A stretch of 64,000 bases of DNA from Streptococcus sanguinis (GCF_900635155.1 NZ_LR134002.1:2296224-2360223), one strand, 5' to 3'. Shown: positions 26,239 to 38,148, counted from the stretch's first letter. Made by a program: numbers and translations. The notes: generated by a model not told the origin, from the sequence alone.

Positions 26239-26289
26239 CAGAACATTTTCGCCCAAACAGCTAAGGCTACTTTTATAGCTGATGTTCTG
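26239..26289 (-). ncRNA. Structured rpsD leader, probable S4 autoregulatory element
   Basis: In the rpsD 5' leader, CAGAACAT pairs with ATGTTCTG and encloses a second stem, CAGCTA with TAGCTG. The nested helices lie about 60-110 bases before the start codon. Firmicute rpsD leaders bind S4 to repress translation. A promoter upstream (TTTACT at 26357-26362, 17 bases, TACAAT at 26334-26339) would transcribe it. Confidence 0.6.
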
Positions 26290-26373
26290 TTGACGAGCTC
26301 CATGCTTTCCTGCTGCTATTTCACACAAAGGCTATTGTACCATGAATAAAGTCAAAAGTAAAGGGTCTCATGC

Positions 26374-26399
26374 AAAAAATCAAGCCTTTTGGCTTGATT
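26374..26399 (-). terminator. Terminator of the thiamine-precursor ABC operon
   Basis: AATCAAGCC / GGCTTGATT with loop AAAA on the minus strand, then T-rich tail. Confidence 0.9.
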
Positions 26400-26437
26400 G
26401 AGGTTGTTTTGAAAGTAAAGGATTTCAGGCAGTTACT

Positions 26438-27160
26438 TCACATTCCCAAAATCTTTAAAATCTCCTGCTTATATCGTAGCTTCTGCAGTTCCTTATCCTC
26501 GCTGTCTGACCAAGTCAATTGTAGATCTGCAACAATTTGCCCAGGCCGATTTTTCAGAATATAGATATGGTCACTGAGAGCCAGAGCTTCCTCGATGCTA
26601 TGAGTAATGAGGAGAGTCGTCAGACCCAGCCTACGGTGAATATCCAGATACCAAGCGTGTAGCTCCATCTTAGTCAGCTCATCTAAAGCACTAAAGGCCT
26701 CGTCCAGAAGAAATAGCTTGTGACCGAACATATAGGTTCGCAGCAGAGCCACGCGCTGCCGCATCCCCCCGCTCAGCTCATGTGGATACTTGTCTGCCAC
26801 ATCAAAGAGCCCGAACTCCTTCAAAATCTGAGTTGCCTGCTCCGTCGCTTCCTTTTTGGATACCTTTCGGATGAGGAGGGGCAAGATGACATTACCCAGC
26901 ACCGTCTTGTGCTCCAGCAGCAAGTCCTTCTGCAGCATATAACTCACCCGGCCCTTAGGATTTTCCTGCCCATCTAGGACAATCCTGCCCGACTGGACCT
27001 CCAAAATCCCAGCGATGAGATTAAAGAGGGTCGTCTTTCCAACACCGCTAGGCCCCAAGATTGCTACGACCTGGCCTGCTTCTACCTGTATGTTGATGTC
27101 CTTCAAAATCTGCTGCTCATCATAAGCATAACTTACATTTTCAAGTTTAATTTCTGTCAT
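26438..27160 (-). CDS. thiZ: ABC transporter ATP-binding protein, thiamine precursor type
   Basis: 240 residues. Walker A is LGPSGVGKTT (near 35-44), signature LSGGMRQRVAL, Walker B LFLLDEAFSALD, switch His in LLITHSIEEA. It belongs to the NitT/TauT/Ssu ATPase group. Its start shares one base with the stop of the binding-protein gene (TAATG). With the TPP riboswitch at the head of the operon, import of a thiamine pyrimidine precursor is the best reading. Confidence 0.88.
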   Translation of the reverse strand: MTEIKLENVSYAYDEQQILKDINIQVEAGQVVAILGPSGVGKTTLFNLIAGILEVQSGRIVLDGQENPKGRVSYMLQKDLLLEHKTVLGNVILPLLIRKVSKKEATEQATQILKEFGLFDVADKYPHELSGGMRQRVALLRTYMFGHKLFLLDEAFSALDELTKMELHAWYLDIHRRLGLTTLLITHSIEEALALSDHIYILKNRPGQIVADLQLTWSDSEDKELQKLRYKQEILKILGM

Positions 27161-28161
27161 TATTTTATATAATCGTTGCTAAATCCTTTATCTCTCAAGT
27201 CATTGTCCACGATACCCTTATCCTTGGCCCATTTGTAAAAGGCATTCCAGCGGCTAGCCTCAAACTGACCCCACTTGTCCTTATCCGATGCATATTGCTC
27301 GGACAAATATTTTTGAGAAGCCAAGACAAAGTCACGCTTGTTCTTCAGCTCTGGCGCATGCTTGATTAATATATCCGCCGCTTCTTCAGGGTGCTCCATG
27401 GCATATTGATAGCCCTTCTTGATAGCCTGCAGGACCTTTTTCGCCTCGTCCGGATTCTTCTTGAGATAGTCATTATTGGCAATGATGACTGGAGAATAAT
27501 AGTCAAACTCCTTTACATAGTCCTTCATATAAAAGAAATTTGTATCCATGCCCTGAGTTTGAGCCATGATGCCGTCCCAGCCATGATAAATCCACGATGC
27601 ATCAAACAAGCCATTTTCAATCGGCGTAATTGAGTTGGAATCGTTGTTGGGAACTTTTTCCACTTCATCAAACTGACCTCCTTGGCTTTCAACCAAGGTT
27701 TTGAGCATGCCCAGCTCCACCGGATCATTCCAGGTACCGTATTTCTTGCCAGCTAGGTCCTTAGGTCCAGTAATCCCTGCAGATTTTTTGGAAATAATGC
27801 CCGAAGTATTATGCTCTACAATAGCCGCGACAGCTGTGATTTCTGCGCCCTTATCCAGTTTTTTAGCCATAGAGTCCTGGAAATAAATGCCAAAAGGCGC
27901 CTTGCCGTTGATAATCAGGTCCGAACTGCTATCTTCAGGCGGCAACTTGATATCCACATCCACGCCTGCTTCCTTGAAGTAGCCCTTTTCCTGAGCCACA
28001 TAAAGGCCGGTATGGTTGGTGTTAGGTGACCAGTCTAGGATAAAATCAATCTTTTTATCCTTACTAGCAGACTCTGAGCCTGACTTACCACAAGCCGCTA
28101 GGCCAATGATTGATACGGCAGCTAAGCCTGCCAGCAACACTTTATAACTTTTTTTCATCAT
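27160..28161 (-). CDS. thiY: ABC substrate-binding lipoprotein, ThiY/NMT1 type
   Basis: 333 residues from ATG at 28161. Lipoprotein signal ending LAAC (Cys24). The mature part begins KKIDFILDWSPNTNHTGLYVAQEKGYFKEAGVDVDI, the NMT1/THI5-like signature, and includes GKAPFGIYFQDSMAKKL and KKYGTWNDPVELGMLKTLVE. The family binds thiamine pyrimidine precursors such as N-formyl-4-amino-5-aminomethyl-2-methylpyrimidine. AGAGGAT precedes the ATG pair. It follows the permease gene by 41 bases. Confidence 0.88.
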   Translation of the reverse strand: MMKKSYKVLLAGLAAVSIIGLAACGKSGSESASKDKKIDFILDWSPNTNHTGLYVAQEKGYFKEAGVDVDIKLPPEDSSSDLIINGKAPFGIYFQDSMAKKLDKGAEITAVAAIVEHNTSGIISKKSAGITGPKDLAGKKYGTWNDPVELGMLKTLVESQGGQFDEVEKVPNNDSNSITPIENGLFDASWIYHGWDGIMAQTQGMDTNFFYMKDYVKEFDYYSPVIIANNDYLKKNPDEAKKVLQAIKKGYQYAMEHPEEAADILIKHAPELKNKRDFVLASQKYLSEQYASDKDKWGQFEASRWNAFYKWAKDKGIVDNDLRDKGFSNDYIK

Positions 28162-28202
28162 TATCCTCTTTTCTTTCTTTGGAAAATGGCAGAGCTGAGC
28201 TC

Positions 28203-28955
28203 CTATTTCCACTTAATGACATATTTTTCACTGATAGCCACCAGCTTCATCCCCAGAAGACTGATAACCGAAACCAATATGATAATAGCAAACATGGTGT
28301 CGTACTGGAAAAGCTTCTTAGACTGGATCATATAAACACCCAAGCCTTCAAAACCACCCAACCATTCAGAAACCACAGTCGTAATAAAGGCATAGGAAAC
28401 ACTGACGCGCAAGCCCGCATAGAAATAAGGCAAACTAGCTGGAATTTTAAAATGCCAGAGAATCTGCCAGCGATTGGCCTGCATAAGCTCAAAGAGAGTC
28501 AGAGTATCCCGGTCACAATGCCGAAAACCGTCCAGAATACTGACGATAATCGGAAAAGTCGTCGTCAGAATAATGAGCACAATCTTGGGCAAAATCCCAT
28601 AACCCAGCCAGAGAACCAGAATTGGCGCCAAAGCAATGGTCGGAATCGTCTGCACCACGACCATCATGGGATAAATCAGATCATTGAGCCAGCTCATGCT
28701 GTCCATGAGTATAGCTAGCATACAAGCCAAGATGACGCCCAAGACTAAACCCAGCAAGGCTACTTTTAAGGTGGCCCAGCTATGACTTGCTAGAAAGCCA
28801 GCATCTCTGATAAAGGCCTGACCAATTTCCAGAGGTGTCGGCAGGATAAACTTGGGCAAGAGCTTGAGCCAGCCCATGACCTGCCAGATGACAAGTACAC
28901 CCAGCATCCCTAAGAGACCGATTTGCTGCCGCATCAGCCTTTGTAGTGCTTTCAT
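28203..28955 (-). CDS. thiX: ABC transporter permease, thiamine precursor type
   Basis: 250 residues, about six membrane helices (LGMLGVLVIWQVMGWLKLL; SWATLKVALLGLVLGVILACMLAIL; MMVVVQTIPTIALAPILVLWLGYG). The coupling motif is the EAA-like FRHCDRDTLTLFELMQANRWQILWHFKIPASLPY. Typical of the Ssu/Tau/Thi permeases. First gene after the TPP riboswitch, with GGGAGG upstream. Confidence 0.88.
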   Translation of the reverse strand: MKALQRLMRQQIGLLGMLGVLVIWQVMGWLKLLPKFILPTPLEIGQAFIRDAGFLASHSWATLKVALLGLVLGVILACMLAILMDSMSWLNDLIYPMMVVVQTIPTIALAPILVLWLGYGILPKIVLIILTTTFPIIVSILDGFRHCDRDTLTLFELMQANRWQILWHFKIPASLPYFYAGLRVSVSYAFITTVVSEWLGGFEGLGVYMIQSKKLFQYDTMFAIIILVSVISLLGMKLVAISEKYVIKWK

Positions 28956-29038
28956 TGATTAGTTTTCCTCCCTTCATTTATTTTGGGCCCTGCAATTCTT
29001 TCAATCATCAAGCTTTTGAAAAGATGATAAAAGAAAAG

Positions 29039-29170
29039 GCCTTTTCCATATATGGAAAAGGCGCACAAATGCCACAATTTTTAGGCATGTTTCCTACGCT
29101 GGCATTACCCAGATCAGGTGCGGTCGAAGCTTACACTTCCTCTCAGACTGTACACAGACTCCCATATATA
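29039..29170 (-). ncRNA. TPP (THI element) riboswitch with terminator
   Basis: On the minus strand the aptamer reads CTGAGAGG, then ACCTGATCTGGGTAATGCCA and GCGTAGGAAA, the conserved pyrimidine- and pyrophosphate-binding cores of the THI box. Downstream come an ATGCC/GGCAT hairpin and a perfect 24-bp palindrome GCCTTTTCCATATATGGAAAAGGC (29039-29062) followed by CTTTTCTTTT, a rho-independent terminator. High TPP should end transcription before the permease gene. Confidence 0.95.
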
Positions 29171-29259
29171 GGACTATGATAGCGCAATCATCAGCAAATG
29201 TCAAGGTTGGAGCTTGGGCTCACTCCCTTTCAACTATAAGTAAAGCAAACTATCATCAA

Positions 29260-29883
29260 TCAGCCAAACTTCCCTTTCAAAGCCAGCAAAGTCTCCATAG
29301 CCCTGATATTCTCAGTCTCACTTGTGGATAAAATGGTTTCAAAGCCCAGTTCAGCTGCCGTATCTAAGTTAGCCTGAATATCATCAATGAAGACGGATTC
29401 TACTGGATTCAAACCATACTTTTTCAACAGCTTTTGGTAAATCTCTGCTTCCGGCTTGACAACACCGACCTCTGAGGAAAGGATATAGCCTGACAGCAGT
29501 GGGTAAATGGGCAACAAACCAGCTTTTTCAATATGATAAAAAATCTCACAAGTGGTTGACAAGATATAGATTCGATAGCCCTGGTCAGCCCATAGCCGAA
29601 TCCTTTCCTGTAAATCACTGTAAACATGCACAACCTCATACCAATGATAAAAGATATTCTTAATGGCGGAATGATAGGAAACGTCCAACTGAGCCAGGAC
29701 TTCCTCACAGGCTTCTTTCAAACTCAGCTCTCCCTTGTCTGTCTGATGCCAGACACCTGATTCAAAAATGGCCTGTCTAAGAACCTGCCGCCGTTCTTTC
29801 TCAGGTTCAAAATATGTCAAGATTTTCTCAGAATTCCATTCAATCAGAACATTGCCCAAATCAAAAACCAAATTTTTAATCAT
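29260..29883 (-). CDS. HAD-IA family hydrolase
   Basis: 207 residues from ATG at 29883. Motif I LVFDLGNVLIEW (nucleophile Asp near 7), motif II a Ser in YILSTTCE, motif III Lys in VGVVKPEAEIYQKLLKKYG, motif IV SVFIDDIQANLDTAAELGF. The DxGNVL form marks the YihX/alpha-D-glucose-1-phosphatase-like group; the substrate is not determined. AGGTGG lies before the ATG. Confidence 0.9.
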   Translation of the reverse strand: MIKNLVFDLGNVLIEWNSEKILTYFEPEKERRQVLRQAIFESGVWHQTDKGELSLKEACEEVLAQLDVSYHSAIKNIFYHWYEVVHVYSDLQERIRLWADQGYRIYILSTTCEIFYHIEKAGLLPIYPLLSGYILSSEVGVVKPEAEIYQKLLKKYGLNPVESVFIDDIQANLDTAAELGFETILSTSETENIRAMETLLALKGKFG

Positions 29884-29958
29884 GATGACCACCTGTTTTC
29901 TCTATTTTTCAGCTTACATAATTGCTCATTTTGTTGCTCTGCTCATTTAGAAATAACT

Positions 29959-29979
29959 AAAAAGGCCCGCTGGACCTTT
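29959..29979 (-). terminator. Terminator of the gdpP-rplI-dnaB-veg unit
   Basis: Minus-strand AAGGTCC AGC GGGCCTT followed by T4, directly after the veg stop. Confidence 0.75.
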
Positions 29980-30255
29980 CTATTCATCAAAATAACGGAT
30001 GAGGTTCTTTTCTGTCAAAATGTCAGAATAAGTATAAGACTCCACATAGGTATTGGAGATTTCCCCTGGCTGACCGCCTTCATTGGAATATTCCACGATA
30101 AACAAAGACGGATAAACTTCAATAAGACGGCCTTGCTTGCTTTTTTGGCGCTTACGACCGTTTTCCAGCGTCATCTCAACGATTTGTCCTTCATGCGCCT
30201 TGATATCTTCTTTGATTTTTTTCATTTTTGCCACATCTGTAAATGCATCACTCAT
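29980..30255 (-). CDS. veg: Veg family protein
   Basis: 91 residues. The sequence KIKEDIKAHEGQIVEMTLENGRKRQKSKQGRLIEVYPSLFIVEYSNE is the DUF1021/Veg small beta-barrel fold. Veg stimulates biofilm formation in B. subtilis by affecting SinR/SlrR; streptococci lack these, so the role here is open. It starts 2 bases after dnaB. Confidence 0.92.
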   Translation of the reverse strand: MSDAFTDVAKMKKIKEDIKAHEGQIVEMTLENGRKRQKSKQGRLIEVYPSLFIVEYSNEGGQPGEISNTYVESYTYSDILTEKNLIRYFDE

Positions 30256-30257
30256 CT

Positions 30258-31613
30258 TTATTCGTCCTCTCTTTTGGAAATACTTGAGAATTTATTATAC
30301 TCTTTCTGGAAAATTAACTCTACTGTACCACGCGCTCCACTCCGGTTTTTCTCGATAATGACTTCAACCTTGTTGTTGGGAATGCCTTCTTCCTCCTCAC
30401 CAGCTCGATCATAATAATCATCCCGGTAAAGAAAGGCAACGATATCCGCATCCTGCTCAATGGAACCTGATTCCCGAATATCAGACAGCACTGGTCTCTT
30501 ATCCTGCCGCTGTTCCACGCCACGTGAGAGCTGACTCAGCGCAATGACCGGTACCTTGAGCTCCTTCGCCAAGATTTTCAACTGTCGGGAAATTTCCGAA
30601 ACTTCTTGCTGGCGATTTTCACGACCAGTTCCTGTAATCAGCTGCAGATAGTCAATCAAGACCAGCCCTAGATTACCCGTTTCCTGGGCCAGTTTTCGAG
30701 CCCGCGAGCGAATCTCCGTAATCCGAATCCCTGGTGTATCATCGATATAAATACTAGCATTGGCCAGATTAGCTGTCGCAATGGTATATTTTTGCCACTC
30801 TTCATCTGTCAGTTGCCCCGTACGAATGGAATGAGAGTTAATCACCCCTTCAGAAGCCAACATCCGGTCCACCAAGCTCTCCGCCCCCATTTCCAGAGAG
30901 AAAATGGCTACAGTCTTATCCAGCTTGGTTCCGATATTCTGAGCAATATTAAGAGCAAAGGCCGTCTTTCCGACCGCTGGCCGAGCCGCCAGAATGATTA
31001 ATTCTTCCTCATGCAGACCAGTCGTCATCTTGTCCAACTCACGATAGCCAGTCGCAATCCCAGTGATATCTGATGTCTGCAGAGACCGAGCCTCCAGATT
31101 GCCAAAGTTAAGATTCAGCACATCACGGATATTTTTAAAGCCACTGCGATTGGCCGTCTCACTGACATCAATCAGGGCTTTTTCAGCTCCGGCGATAATT
31201 TCCTCTGACAGCCGGTCACCATCGTAGGCTTGATTGATAGACTCTGTCAAACGCGAAATCAGCCGCCTTAGAATGGCCTTTTCTGCAACGATTTTAGCAT
31301 AGTATTCAGCATTGGCAGAGGTTGGCACAGAATTGACCACTTCCACCAAGTAGCTGAGACCGCCGATATTCTGCAAATCACCCTGACTATCCAAAATATT
31401 GCGAACCGTCGTTGCATCAATGGCATCCCCGCGGTCAGCCAAGTCAATCATAGCCTTGAAAATCAAGCGATTGGCATACTTAAAGAAGTCAGCAGGCTCA
31501 ATATACTCACGAACAAAGACCAGTTTGCTCTCATCAATGAAAATGGCTCCTAAGACGGACTGCTCCGCTAAAATATCCTGAGGCTGAGCTCGGAGTTCAT
31601 CAATCTCTGCCAT
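30258..31613 (-). CDS. dnaB: Replicative DNA helicase DnaB
   Basis: 451 residues, full length. The N-terminal DnaB domain (PQDILAEQSVLGAIFIDESKL) is followed by the RecA-like core: Walker A ARPAVGKTAFAL (about 210), Walker B IDYLQLI, and SEISRQLKILAKELKVPVIALSQLSR. The fork helicase (called DnaC in B. subtilis). Lies 26 bases after rplI. Confidence 0.98.
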   Translation of the reverse strand: MAEIDELRAQPQDILAEQSVLGAIFIDESKLVFVREYIEPADFFKYANRLIFKAMIDLADRGDAIDATTVRNILDSQGDLQNIGGLSYLVEVVNSVPTSANAEYYAKIVAEKAILRRLISRLTESINQAYDGDRLSEEIIAGAEKALIDVSETANRSGFKNIRDVLNLNFGNLEARSLQTSDITGIATGYRELDKMTTGLHEEELIILAARPAVGKTAFALNIAQNIGTKLDKTVAIFSLEMGAESLVDRMLASEGVINSHSIRTGQLTDEEWQKYTIATANLANASIYIDDTPGIRITEIRSRARKLAQETGNLGLVLIDYLQLITGTGRENRQQEVSEISRQLKILAKELKVPVIALSQLSRGVEQRQDKRPVLSDIRESGSIEQDADIVAFLYRDDYYDRAGEEEEGIPNNKVEVIIEKNRSGARGTVELIFQKEYNKFSSISKREDE

Positions 31614-31639
31614 CGGTAAATCCTTCCTTCAAATCACTA

Positions 31640-32092
31640 TTATCCTTCTTTAACCCGCAAACGGATCACCCCAGTTATATCCTGATAAATCTTCACTGGA
31701 ACATCTATCAGACCAATGGAGCGAATCGGTGAGTCCACCTTGATATGACGTTTGTCAATTTTTATGCCAAACTGCTTCTGTAACTCTTCTGCTATTTTCT
31801 TGCTGGTAATAGAGCCAAAGGTGCGGCCGTCCGGACCAACTTTTTCAGTAAATTCAACAAGAGTAGCTTCTTCTGCTAACTTAGCCTTAATAGCCTGAGC
31901 TTCTGCCACTAGTTCTGCGTGGGCTTTTTCTTCGGACTTTTGCTTACCGCGCAGTTCACCGATAGCCTGCGCTGTTGCTTCCTTGGCTAAGTTTTTCTTA
32001 ATCAGAAAATTTTGAGCATAGCCAGTCGGCATTTCCTTAATTTCGCCTTTTTTGCCCTTGCCTTTTACATCTGCTAAAAAAATTACTTTCAT
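31640..32092 (-). CDS. rplI: 50S ribosomal protein L9
   Basis: 150 residues. N-terminal domain [33 protein letters not shown] is the L9 signature, then a long connecting helix and the C-terminal domain ending IRLRVKEG. It overlaps the gdpP stop by 4 bases (ATGA). Confidence 0.98.
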   Translation of the reverse strand: MKVIFLADVKGKGKKGEIKEMPTGYAQNFLIKKNLAKEATAQAIGELRGKQKSEEKAHAELVAEAQAIKAKLAEEATLVEFTEKVGPDGRTFGSITSKKIAEELQKQFGIKIDKRHIKVDSPIRSIGLIDVPVKIYQDITGVIRLRVKEG

Positions 32093-34083
32093 CCTTTTTT
32101 CTCCTCGTCTATTATTACTTCCTCTTTAATGACTTGGTCCATAATTTCTTGATTCAGCGACTGAAGGACCTCAGAAACTGTTTTACCTTCAATTTGAGCT
32201 GCTGCTAGATTGAAATGACCGCCACCGCCCAGCTTTTCCATAATTCGCTGAACATTGATCTTGCTGCGACTGCGAGCCGAAATAGACACATAGCCTTTGG
32301 TATTCTTGCTCACGACAAAAGTAGCTTCAATTCCTGACATGGAGAGCATGGTATCAGCTGCCTTACTGATGACAACCGTATCATAAGTGTTCTCCTCTGG
32401 ACCAGCTGCTACAATGACATTAGGCAAAATCTTCTTGCCATTTAAAATCAGCTCATTAATCGCACGATATTCCTCAAAATTCGTAGCGGAAATATCCTGA
32501 ATCACAACACTGTCACTGCCCCGAGTCCGTAGATAGCTGGCCACATCAAAGGTCCGACTGGTGACCCGAGATGAAAATCCTTTGGTGTCAAGCATGATAC
32601 CCGCCATGAGAATGCTGGCTTGCATCTTACTGAGACGGTTCTTTTTAGAATTCTGGAACTGAATCAGCTCCGTTACCAATTCACTGGCACTGCTAGCCCC
32701 ACTTTCGATATAGGCAATCACAGCATTTTCCGGAAAATCTTCATCACGACGATGGTGATCGACTACGATAATCTGACTGAATTGATCAAAGAAATCCTTA
32801 GACAGAGTCAGAGATATCTTGGAGTGGTCAACCATAATCAAGAGCGACCGATTGGTCACCATATTTACTGCTTCAGAAAGCGGCACCAGATAGTCAGCCC
32901 CTTCCTGCTGGAGCTTTGTAATGGATCGCTCAATGTCAGAAGCCATCTGGGACGGATCATAAACCACATAAGCTTTCTCAATGATATTACTAGCAAAGAG
33001 CTGCATACCAAGAGAAGAGCCCAAGGCATCCATATCCAGATTTTTATGTCCGACTATAAAGACCTGATCCACACTCTTAATCTTATCAGAGATCGCAGTC
33101 ATCATAGCCCGAGTACGGGTGCGCGTGCGCTTAACAGCTGAAGCCGTTCCTCCACCAAAGAAGATTGGGTTCATGTTGTCATTATTTTCTTTGACAACAG
33201 CCTGGTCCCCACCGCGAACTTCAGCTAAGTTGAGGTTGAGCAGAGCGACCCGACCGATTTCATCATGATTGCCATCACCATAAGAAAAGCCCATACTGAG
33301 TGTCAGTGACAGCTCTCGATTTTTAGCTTCCGTCCGAAATTGATCAATGATAGAAAATTTATTTTCCATCAGCTGTTCCAGCACTGTATAATCCGTAAAA
33401 AGATAGAACCGATCCATGCTAACCCGACGGTAAAACATGTGAAACTGCTCAGAAAATTCTGCTACGAAGTTGGCTACAAAGCTATTGATATGACTGATAT
33501 CTGTATCAGAAACGACATCTTCCAAATCATCATAGTTATCCACCGAGATAATACCGATTACGGGGCGTGTTGTCACCAGACCAACAGTGGCTTCATATTC
33601 ATTGGATGCATCAAAAAAATAAAACACGCTGGATGCACGGTCCAAGTAAACCGAATATTTCTTGTCTCCAACCGTAGCATAATGACCAGAGTCTGAATAA
33701 GCAGCCTTCATGATATTCTTGAGCATATCAGCATCAAAATCACCATCTTCGGTTGTAAAAATCAGTTCTGCATATGGATTAAACCACTCTACATCACCAT
33801 TATCTTCACTGATTTTAATGACACCAACTGGCATCTTATCCAGCAAGGAAGCGAGGCTTCCTTCTGCTTGATGATTGACATAATGAATCTGCTCAATCTC
33901 ATCTAGCTCGGATACTCTCTGTTGCTGGATAAAAAGCACAATCAAAAGAGCTAGCACAAGCATGAGAGCAGCTAGCATGGCCAAACTATCACCAAAAAGC
34001 CTCAGACAGATGGCTAAGATTATAAAGGAAATTAGACCCGCCATCGCCAAGTGAATTGGGGCAAAACGAAATTTTTTCATCAT
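32089..34083 (-). CDS. gdpP: Cyclic-di-AMP phosphodiesterase GdpP
   Basis: 664 residues. Two N-terminal membrane helices, a PAS-like domain, a degenerate GGDEF-like domain (about 170-300) and a DHH/DHHA1 phosphodiesterase ([49 protein letters not shown]). It hydrolyses c-di-AMP and so affects osmotic and cell-wall homeostasis. Start at the MMKKFRFAP site with AGAGGT upstream. First gene of the gdpP-rplI-dnaB-veg unit. Confidence 0.96.
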   Translation of the reverse strand: MMKKFRFAPIHLAMAGLISFIILAICLRLFGDSLAMLAALMLVLALLIVLFIQQQRVSELDEIEQIHYVNHQAEGSLASLLDKMPVGVIKISEDNGDVEWFNPYAELIFTTEDGDFDADMLKNIMKAAYSDSGHYATVGDKKYSVYLDRASSVFYFFDASNEYEATVGLVTTRPVIGIISVDNYDDLEDVVSDTDISHINSFVANFVAEFSEQFHMFYRRVSMDRFYLFTDYTVLEQLMENKFSIIDQFRTEAKNRELSLTLSMGFSYGDGNHDEIGRVALLNLNLAEVRGGDQAVVKENNDNMNPIFFGGGTASAVKRTRTRTRAMMTAISDKIKSVDQVFIVGHKNLDMDALGSSLGMQLFASNIIEKAYVVYDPSQMASDIERSITKLQQEGADYLVPLSEAVNMVTNRSLLIMVDHSKISLTLSKDFFDQFSQIIVVDHHRRDEDFPENAVIAYIESGASSASELVTELIQFQNSKKNRLSKMQASILMAGIMLDTKGFSSRVTSRTFDVASYLRTRGSDSVVIQDISATNFEEYRAINELILNGKKILPNVIVAAGPEENTYDTVVISKAADTMLSMSGIEATFVVSKNTKGYVSISARSRSKINVQRIMEKLGGGGHFNLAAAQIEGKTVSEVLQSLNQEIMDQVIKEEVIIDEEKKG

Positions 34084-34172
34084 AGACCTCTTATTCCGCC
34101 ATTTTACCATAAATCCAAGAAAAAAGCGAATTTCTCCCAATAAGTAAAGGAAGCGAAAAACAGCCTTTCAAA

Positions 34173-34190
34173 GTTTACAATTTTGTAAAC
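34173..34190. repeat. Palindrome GTTTACAA-TT-TTGTAAAC
   Basis: Perfect 8-bp inverted repeat between mnmG and gdpP, followed by a shorter GTAAATTTAC. One member of a motif also seen at 38206, 49665 and 52656. Confidence 0.6.
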
Positions 34191-34249
34191 CTCTTGTAAA
34201 TTTACACAAAAAGGCTGCTTCCCAAAGGAAACTAAGCCTTTTACAAGAG

Positions 34250-36157
34250 TTACTTCGCTTGATTTTTAGAAATGCTTCTAGACTTGCCTTCTAAGTAAAC
34301 CATCAAAATAGAAATATCTGCTGGATTGACACCAGAAATACGACTAGCCTGACCAATCGTTTCTGGATTGATTTTCTTAAACTTCTGTCGTGCTTCTGTC
34401 GCAATCGAATCAATATCATCCCAGTCAATATTAGCCGGAATCCGCTTCTCTTCCATGCGCTTCATCTTTTCAACCTGATCAAGAGCTTTGGAAATATAGC
34501 CTTCGTACTTAATCTCTGTCTCAATCAGCTCGATAATCTTCTCATCAAGCTCCTCTGCAGCCGGACCAATGAACTGAGCCACATCTTGGTAAGACACTTC
34601 CGGACGCCGCATAAATTCTTTGGCAGTTACTGCATCCGTCAGAGGCTTAAAGCCAAGCGCTTCTACCTTAGCGTTTGTTTCCTTAACAGGTTTTAGCTTG
34701 ATGGATTCCAAACGCTTCATCTCATTATCAAATTGATTCTTTTTAATCTCGAAACGAGCCCAGCGCTCATCATCTACAAGACCAATTTCCCGTCCCATCT
34801 CTGTCAAACGTATATCAGCATTGTCATGACGGAGAATCAAACGGTACTCAGCTCGGCTAGTCAAGAGGCGATAAGGTTCAACGGTCCCCTTGGTCACTAA
34901 ATCATCAATCATGACTCCAATGTAACCATCACTGCGCTTCAAGATTAACTCCGGCTTCCCTTGGATCTTCAAGGCCGCATTAATCCCAGCAATAATCCCT
35001 TGACCAGCGGCTTCTTCATAACCAGAAGTTCCATTGGTCTGCCCTGCTGTAAAGAGCCCAGAAATTTTCTTGGTTTCCAAGGTTGCCCGTAACTGGTGAG
35101 GCATAATCATATCGTACTCAATGGCATAGCCTGTCCGCATCATTTCAGCATTTTCTAGACCCTTGATAGAGTGAACCAAGTCCTTCTGCACATCTTCTGG
35201 CAAACTAGTTGACAACCCCTGCACATAAACTTCTTCTGTATCACGACCCTCAGGTTCTAAGAAAAGCTGGTGGCGTTCCTTGTCCGCAAAACGGACAATC
35301 TTATCCTCGATTGACGGGCAATAGCGAGGTCCCACACCCTTAACGATACCTGAAAACATAGGAGCACGATGCAGGTTATTTTGGATAATTTCATGACTTT
35401 CTGCATTGGTATAAGTCAACCAGCAAGGCACTTGATCTTTCACATAGTCCTCATCACGAGACGTGTAAGAGAAATGATTGGCTTTTTCATCACCTGGCTG
35501 AATTTCAGTCACATCATAATTGATAGATGACGCCTTAACACGTGGAGGAGTTCCAGTTTTAAAACGACCAATTTCAAATCCTAGGTCACGCAGATTATCT
35601 GCTAAAGGAATGGCTGCTAAGCTATGGTTTGGACCAGATGAATACTTGAGATCACCAATAATAATTTCTCCCCGCAAAGCTGTTCCAGTCGTAACAATAA
35701 CAGCTTTAGCTGCATACTCCTGATGGGTCGCTGTTTTAACCCCAATGACCTTACCATCTTCTACCAAGATTTCATTAATCATGGTTTGCCGCAGAGTCAG
35801 ATTTTCTTGATTTTCAACAGTCTTCCGCATTTCTTTGGAGTAAACTTCCTTATCCGCCTGGGCCCGAAGAGCCCGAACAGCGGGTCCTTTACCAGTATTG
35901 AGCATCTTCATTTGGATATAGCTCTTGTCAATATTCTTGGCCATCTCCCCACCCAAAGCATCTACTTCACGAACGACAATCCCTTTAGCAGACCCTCCGA
36001 TAGAAGGATTGCAGGGCATAAAAGCCAGCATCTCAATATTGATGGTTGCTAAAAGAACCTTGCAACCCATTCGACTAGCAGCCAGCGATGCCTCAACCCC
36101 AGCATGCCCTGCTCCAATCACGATAATATCATAACTTTCAGTAAAATTGTGTGACAT
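34250..36157 (-). CDS. mnmG: tRNA uridine-5-carboxymethylaminomethyl(34) synthesis enzyme MnmG
   Basis: 635 residues. FAD-binding [19 protein letters not shown] at the N-terminus; [27 protein letters not shown] (read as [12 protein letters not shown] here), and the C-terminal tRNA domain ending [41 protein letters not shown]. With MnmE it modifies wobble uridines of several tRNAs. Full length for the family. Confidence 0.98.
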   Translation of the reverse strand: MSHNFTESYDIIVIGAGHAGVEASLAASRMGCKVLLATINIEMLAFMPCNPSIGGSAKGIVVREVDALGGEMAKNIDKSYIQMKMLNTGKGPAVRALRAQADKEVYSKEMRKTVENQENLTLRQTMINEILVEDGKVIGVKTATHQEYAAKAVIVTTGTALRGEIIIGDLKYSSGPNHSLAAIPLADNLRDLGFEIGRFKTGTPPRVKASSINYDVTEIQPGDEKANHFSYTSRDEDYVKDQVPCWLTYTNAESHEIIQNNLHRAPMFSGIVKGVGPRYCPSIEDKIVRFADKERHQLFLEPEGRDTEEVYVQGLSTSLPEDVQKDLVHSIKGLENAEMMRTGYAIEYDMIMPHQLRATLETKKISGLFTAGQTNGTSGYEEAAGQGIIAGINAALKIQGKPELILKRSDGYIGVMIDDLVTKGTVEPYRLLTSRAEYRLILRHDNADIRLTEMGREIGLVDDERWARFEIKKNQFDNEMKRLESIKLKPVKETNAKVEALGFKPLTDAVTAKEFMRRPEVSYQDVAQFIGPAAEELDEKIIELIETEIKYEGYISKALDQVEKMKRMEEKRIPANIDWDDIDSIATEARQKFKKINPETIGQASRISGVNPADISILMVYLEGKSRSISKNQAK

Positions 36158-36301
36158 TTCTTTTTCCTTCGTTTTTTTTCACCAAAAAAGGCCAAGTCTC
36201 CAGAAGTGCAGGACAAAAAAGCCTGCAACATCCATGAGCTTTGACCATCATGACTATTGTTAAAGCTATTTTATCAAATCAAATCGTTTTGTCAATGCAA
36301 A

Positions 36302-36916
36302 TCACTGTTTGAGCAAGGTCTGCACACTGACGATAATCATCTGTATTCCTATCGAGAATAGTAAAAGTCCCATCATTTTCGTTATAATTTTCATCAAATT
36401 TTCTCCCAAGAAGCCTGCAATTTGTTTTGCACTTCTTAACAGGAGATAAGTGATGACACATAGTAGAGCAAAAGCAACTACGGTTATCAGTTGATTCTGC
36501 AAACCTCCATTAGCCAGACTTAAAGCAGTTGTAATTGTACCTGGTCCCGCAAAAAGTGGCATTGCAAGAGGAGAAATAGCAATAGACATTGGATCTGAAT
36601 TTACTGCTTGCTGCTCCATTCCTTTATAGCTGGGTGAATGATTACCATTAATCATATGATAACCGATAACGGCCACTAATATTCCACCAGCAATTCTGAA
36701 AGAAACAATTGTAATTCCAAATACTTTAAAAATGAAATCTCCTGAAAAGATAAAAACAGTTACAATAACAAAGGCAATCAAAAGACTCCTAAAAGCAATT
36801 TTTCGTGAAATTTTTTGACTATCATCTGCTACTAAAGCCATGTAAGCAGGAAGATTTGAAATTGGGTTCATTATAGCGAAAAATGCCATAAATGCATAAA
36901 AAAATTGAGAACTCAT
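36302..36916 (-). CDS. MarC family (UPF0056) integral membrane protein
   Basis: 204 residues, six membrane segments. MSSQFFYAFMAFFAIMNPISNLPAYMAL and PLAMPLFAGPGTITTALSLA are the MarC signatures (NPxxNxP and PLxxPLxxGPGxI). The function of the family is not established. It starts 19 bases after mnmA, so likely cotranscribed. Confidence 0.92.
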   Translation of the reverse strand: MSSQFFYAFMAFFAIMNPISNLPAYMALVADDSQKISRKIAFRSLLIAFVIVTVFIFSGDFIFKVFGITIVSFRIAGGILVAVIGYHMINGNHSPSYKGMEQQAVNSDPMSIAISPLAMPLFAGPGTITTALSLANGGLQNQLITVVAFALLCVITYLLLRSAKQIAGFLGENLMKIITKMMGLLLFSIGIQMIIVSVQTLLKQ

Positions 36917-36935
36917 CGTTTTTATTTAACTCCAG

Positions 36936-38148
<1,213 letters not shown>

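Noticed and set aside
32620..33141. 173-codon open frame on the plus strand within gdpP
   Set aside because: Antisense to a strongly conserved protein; no start signals.
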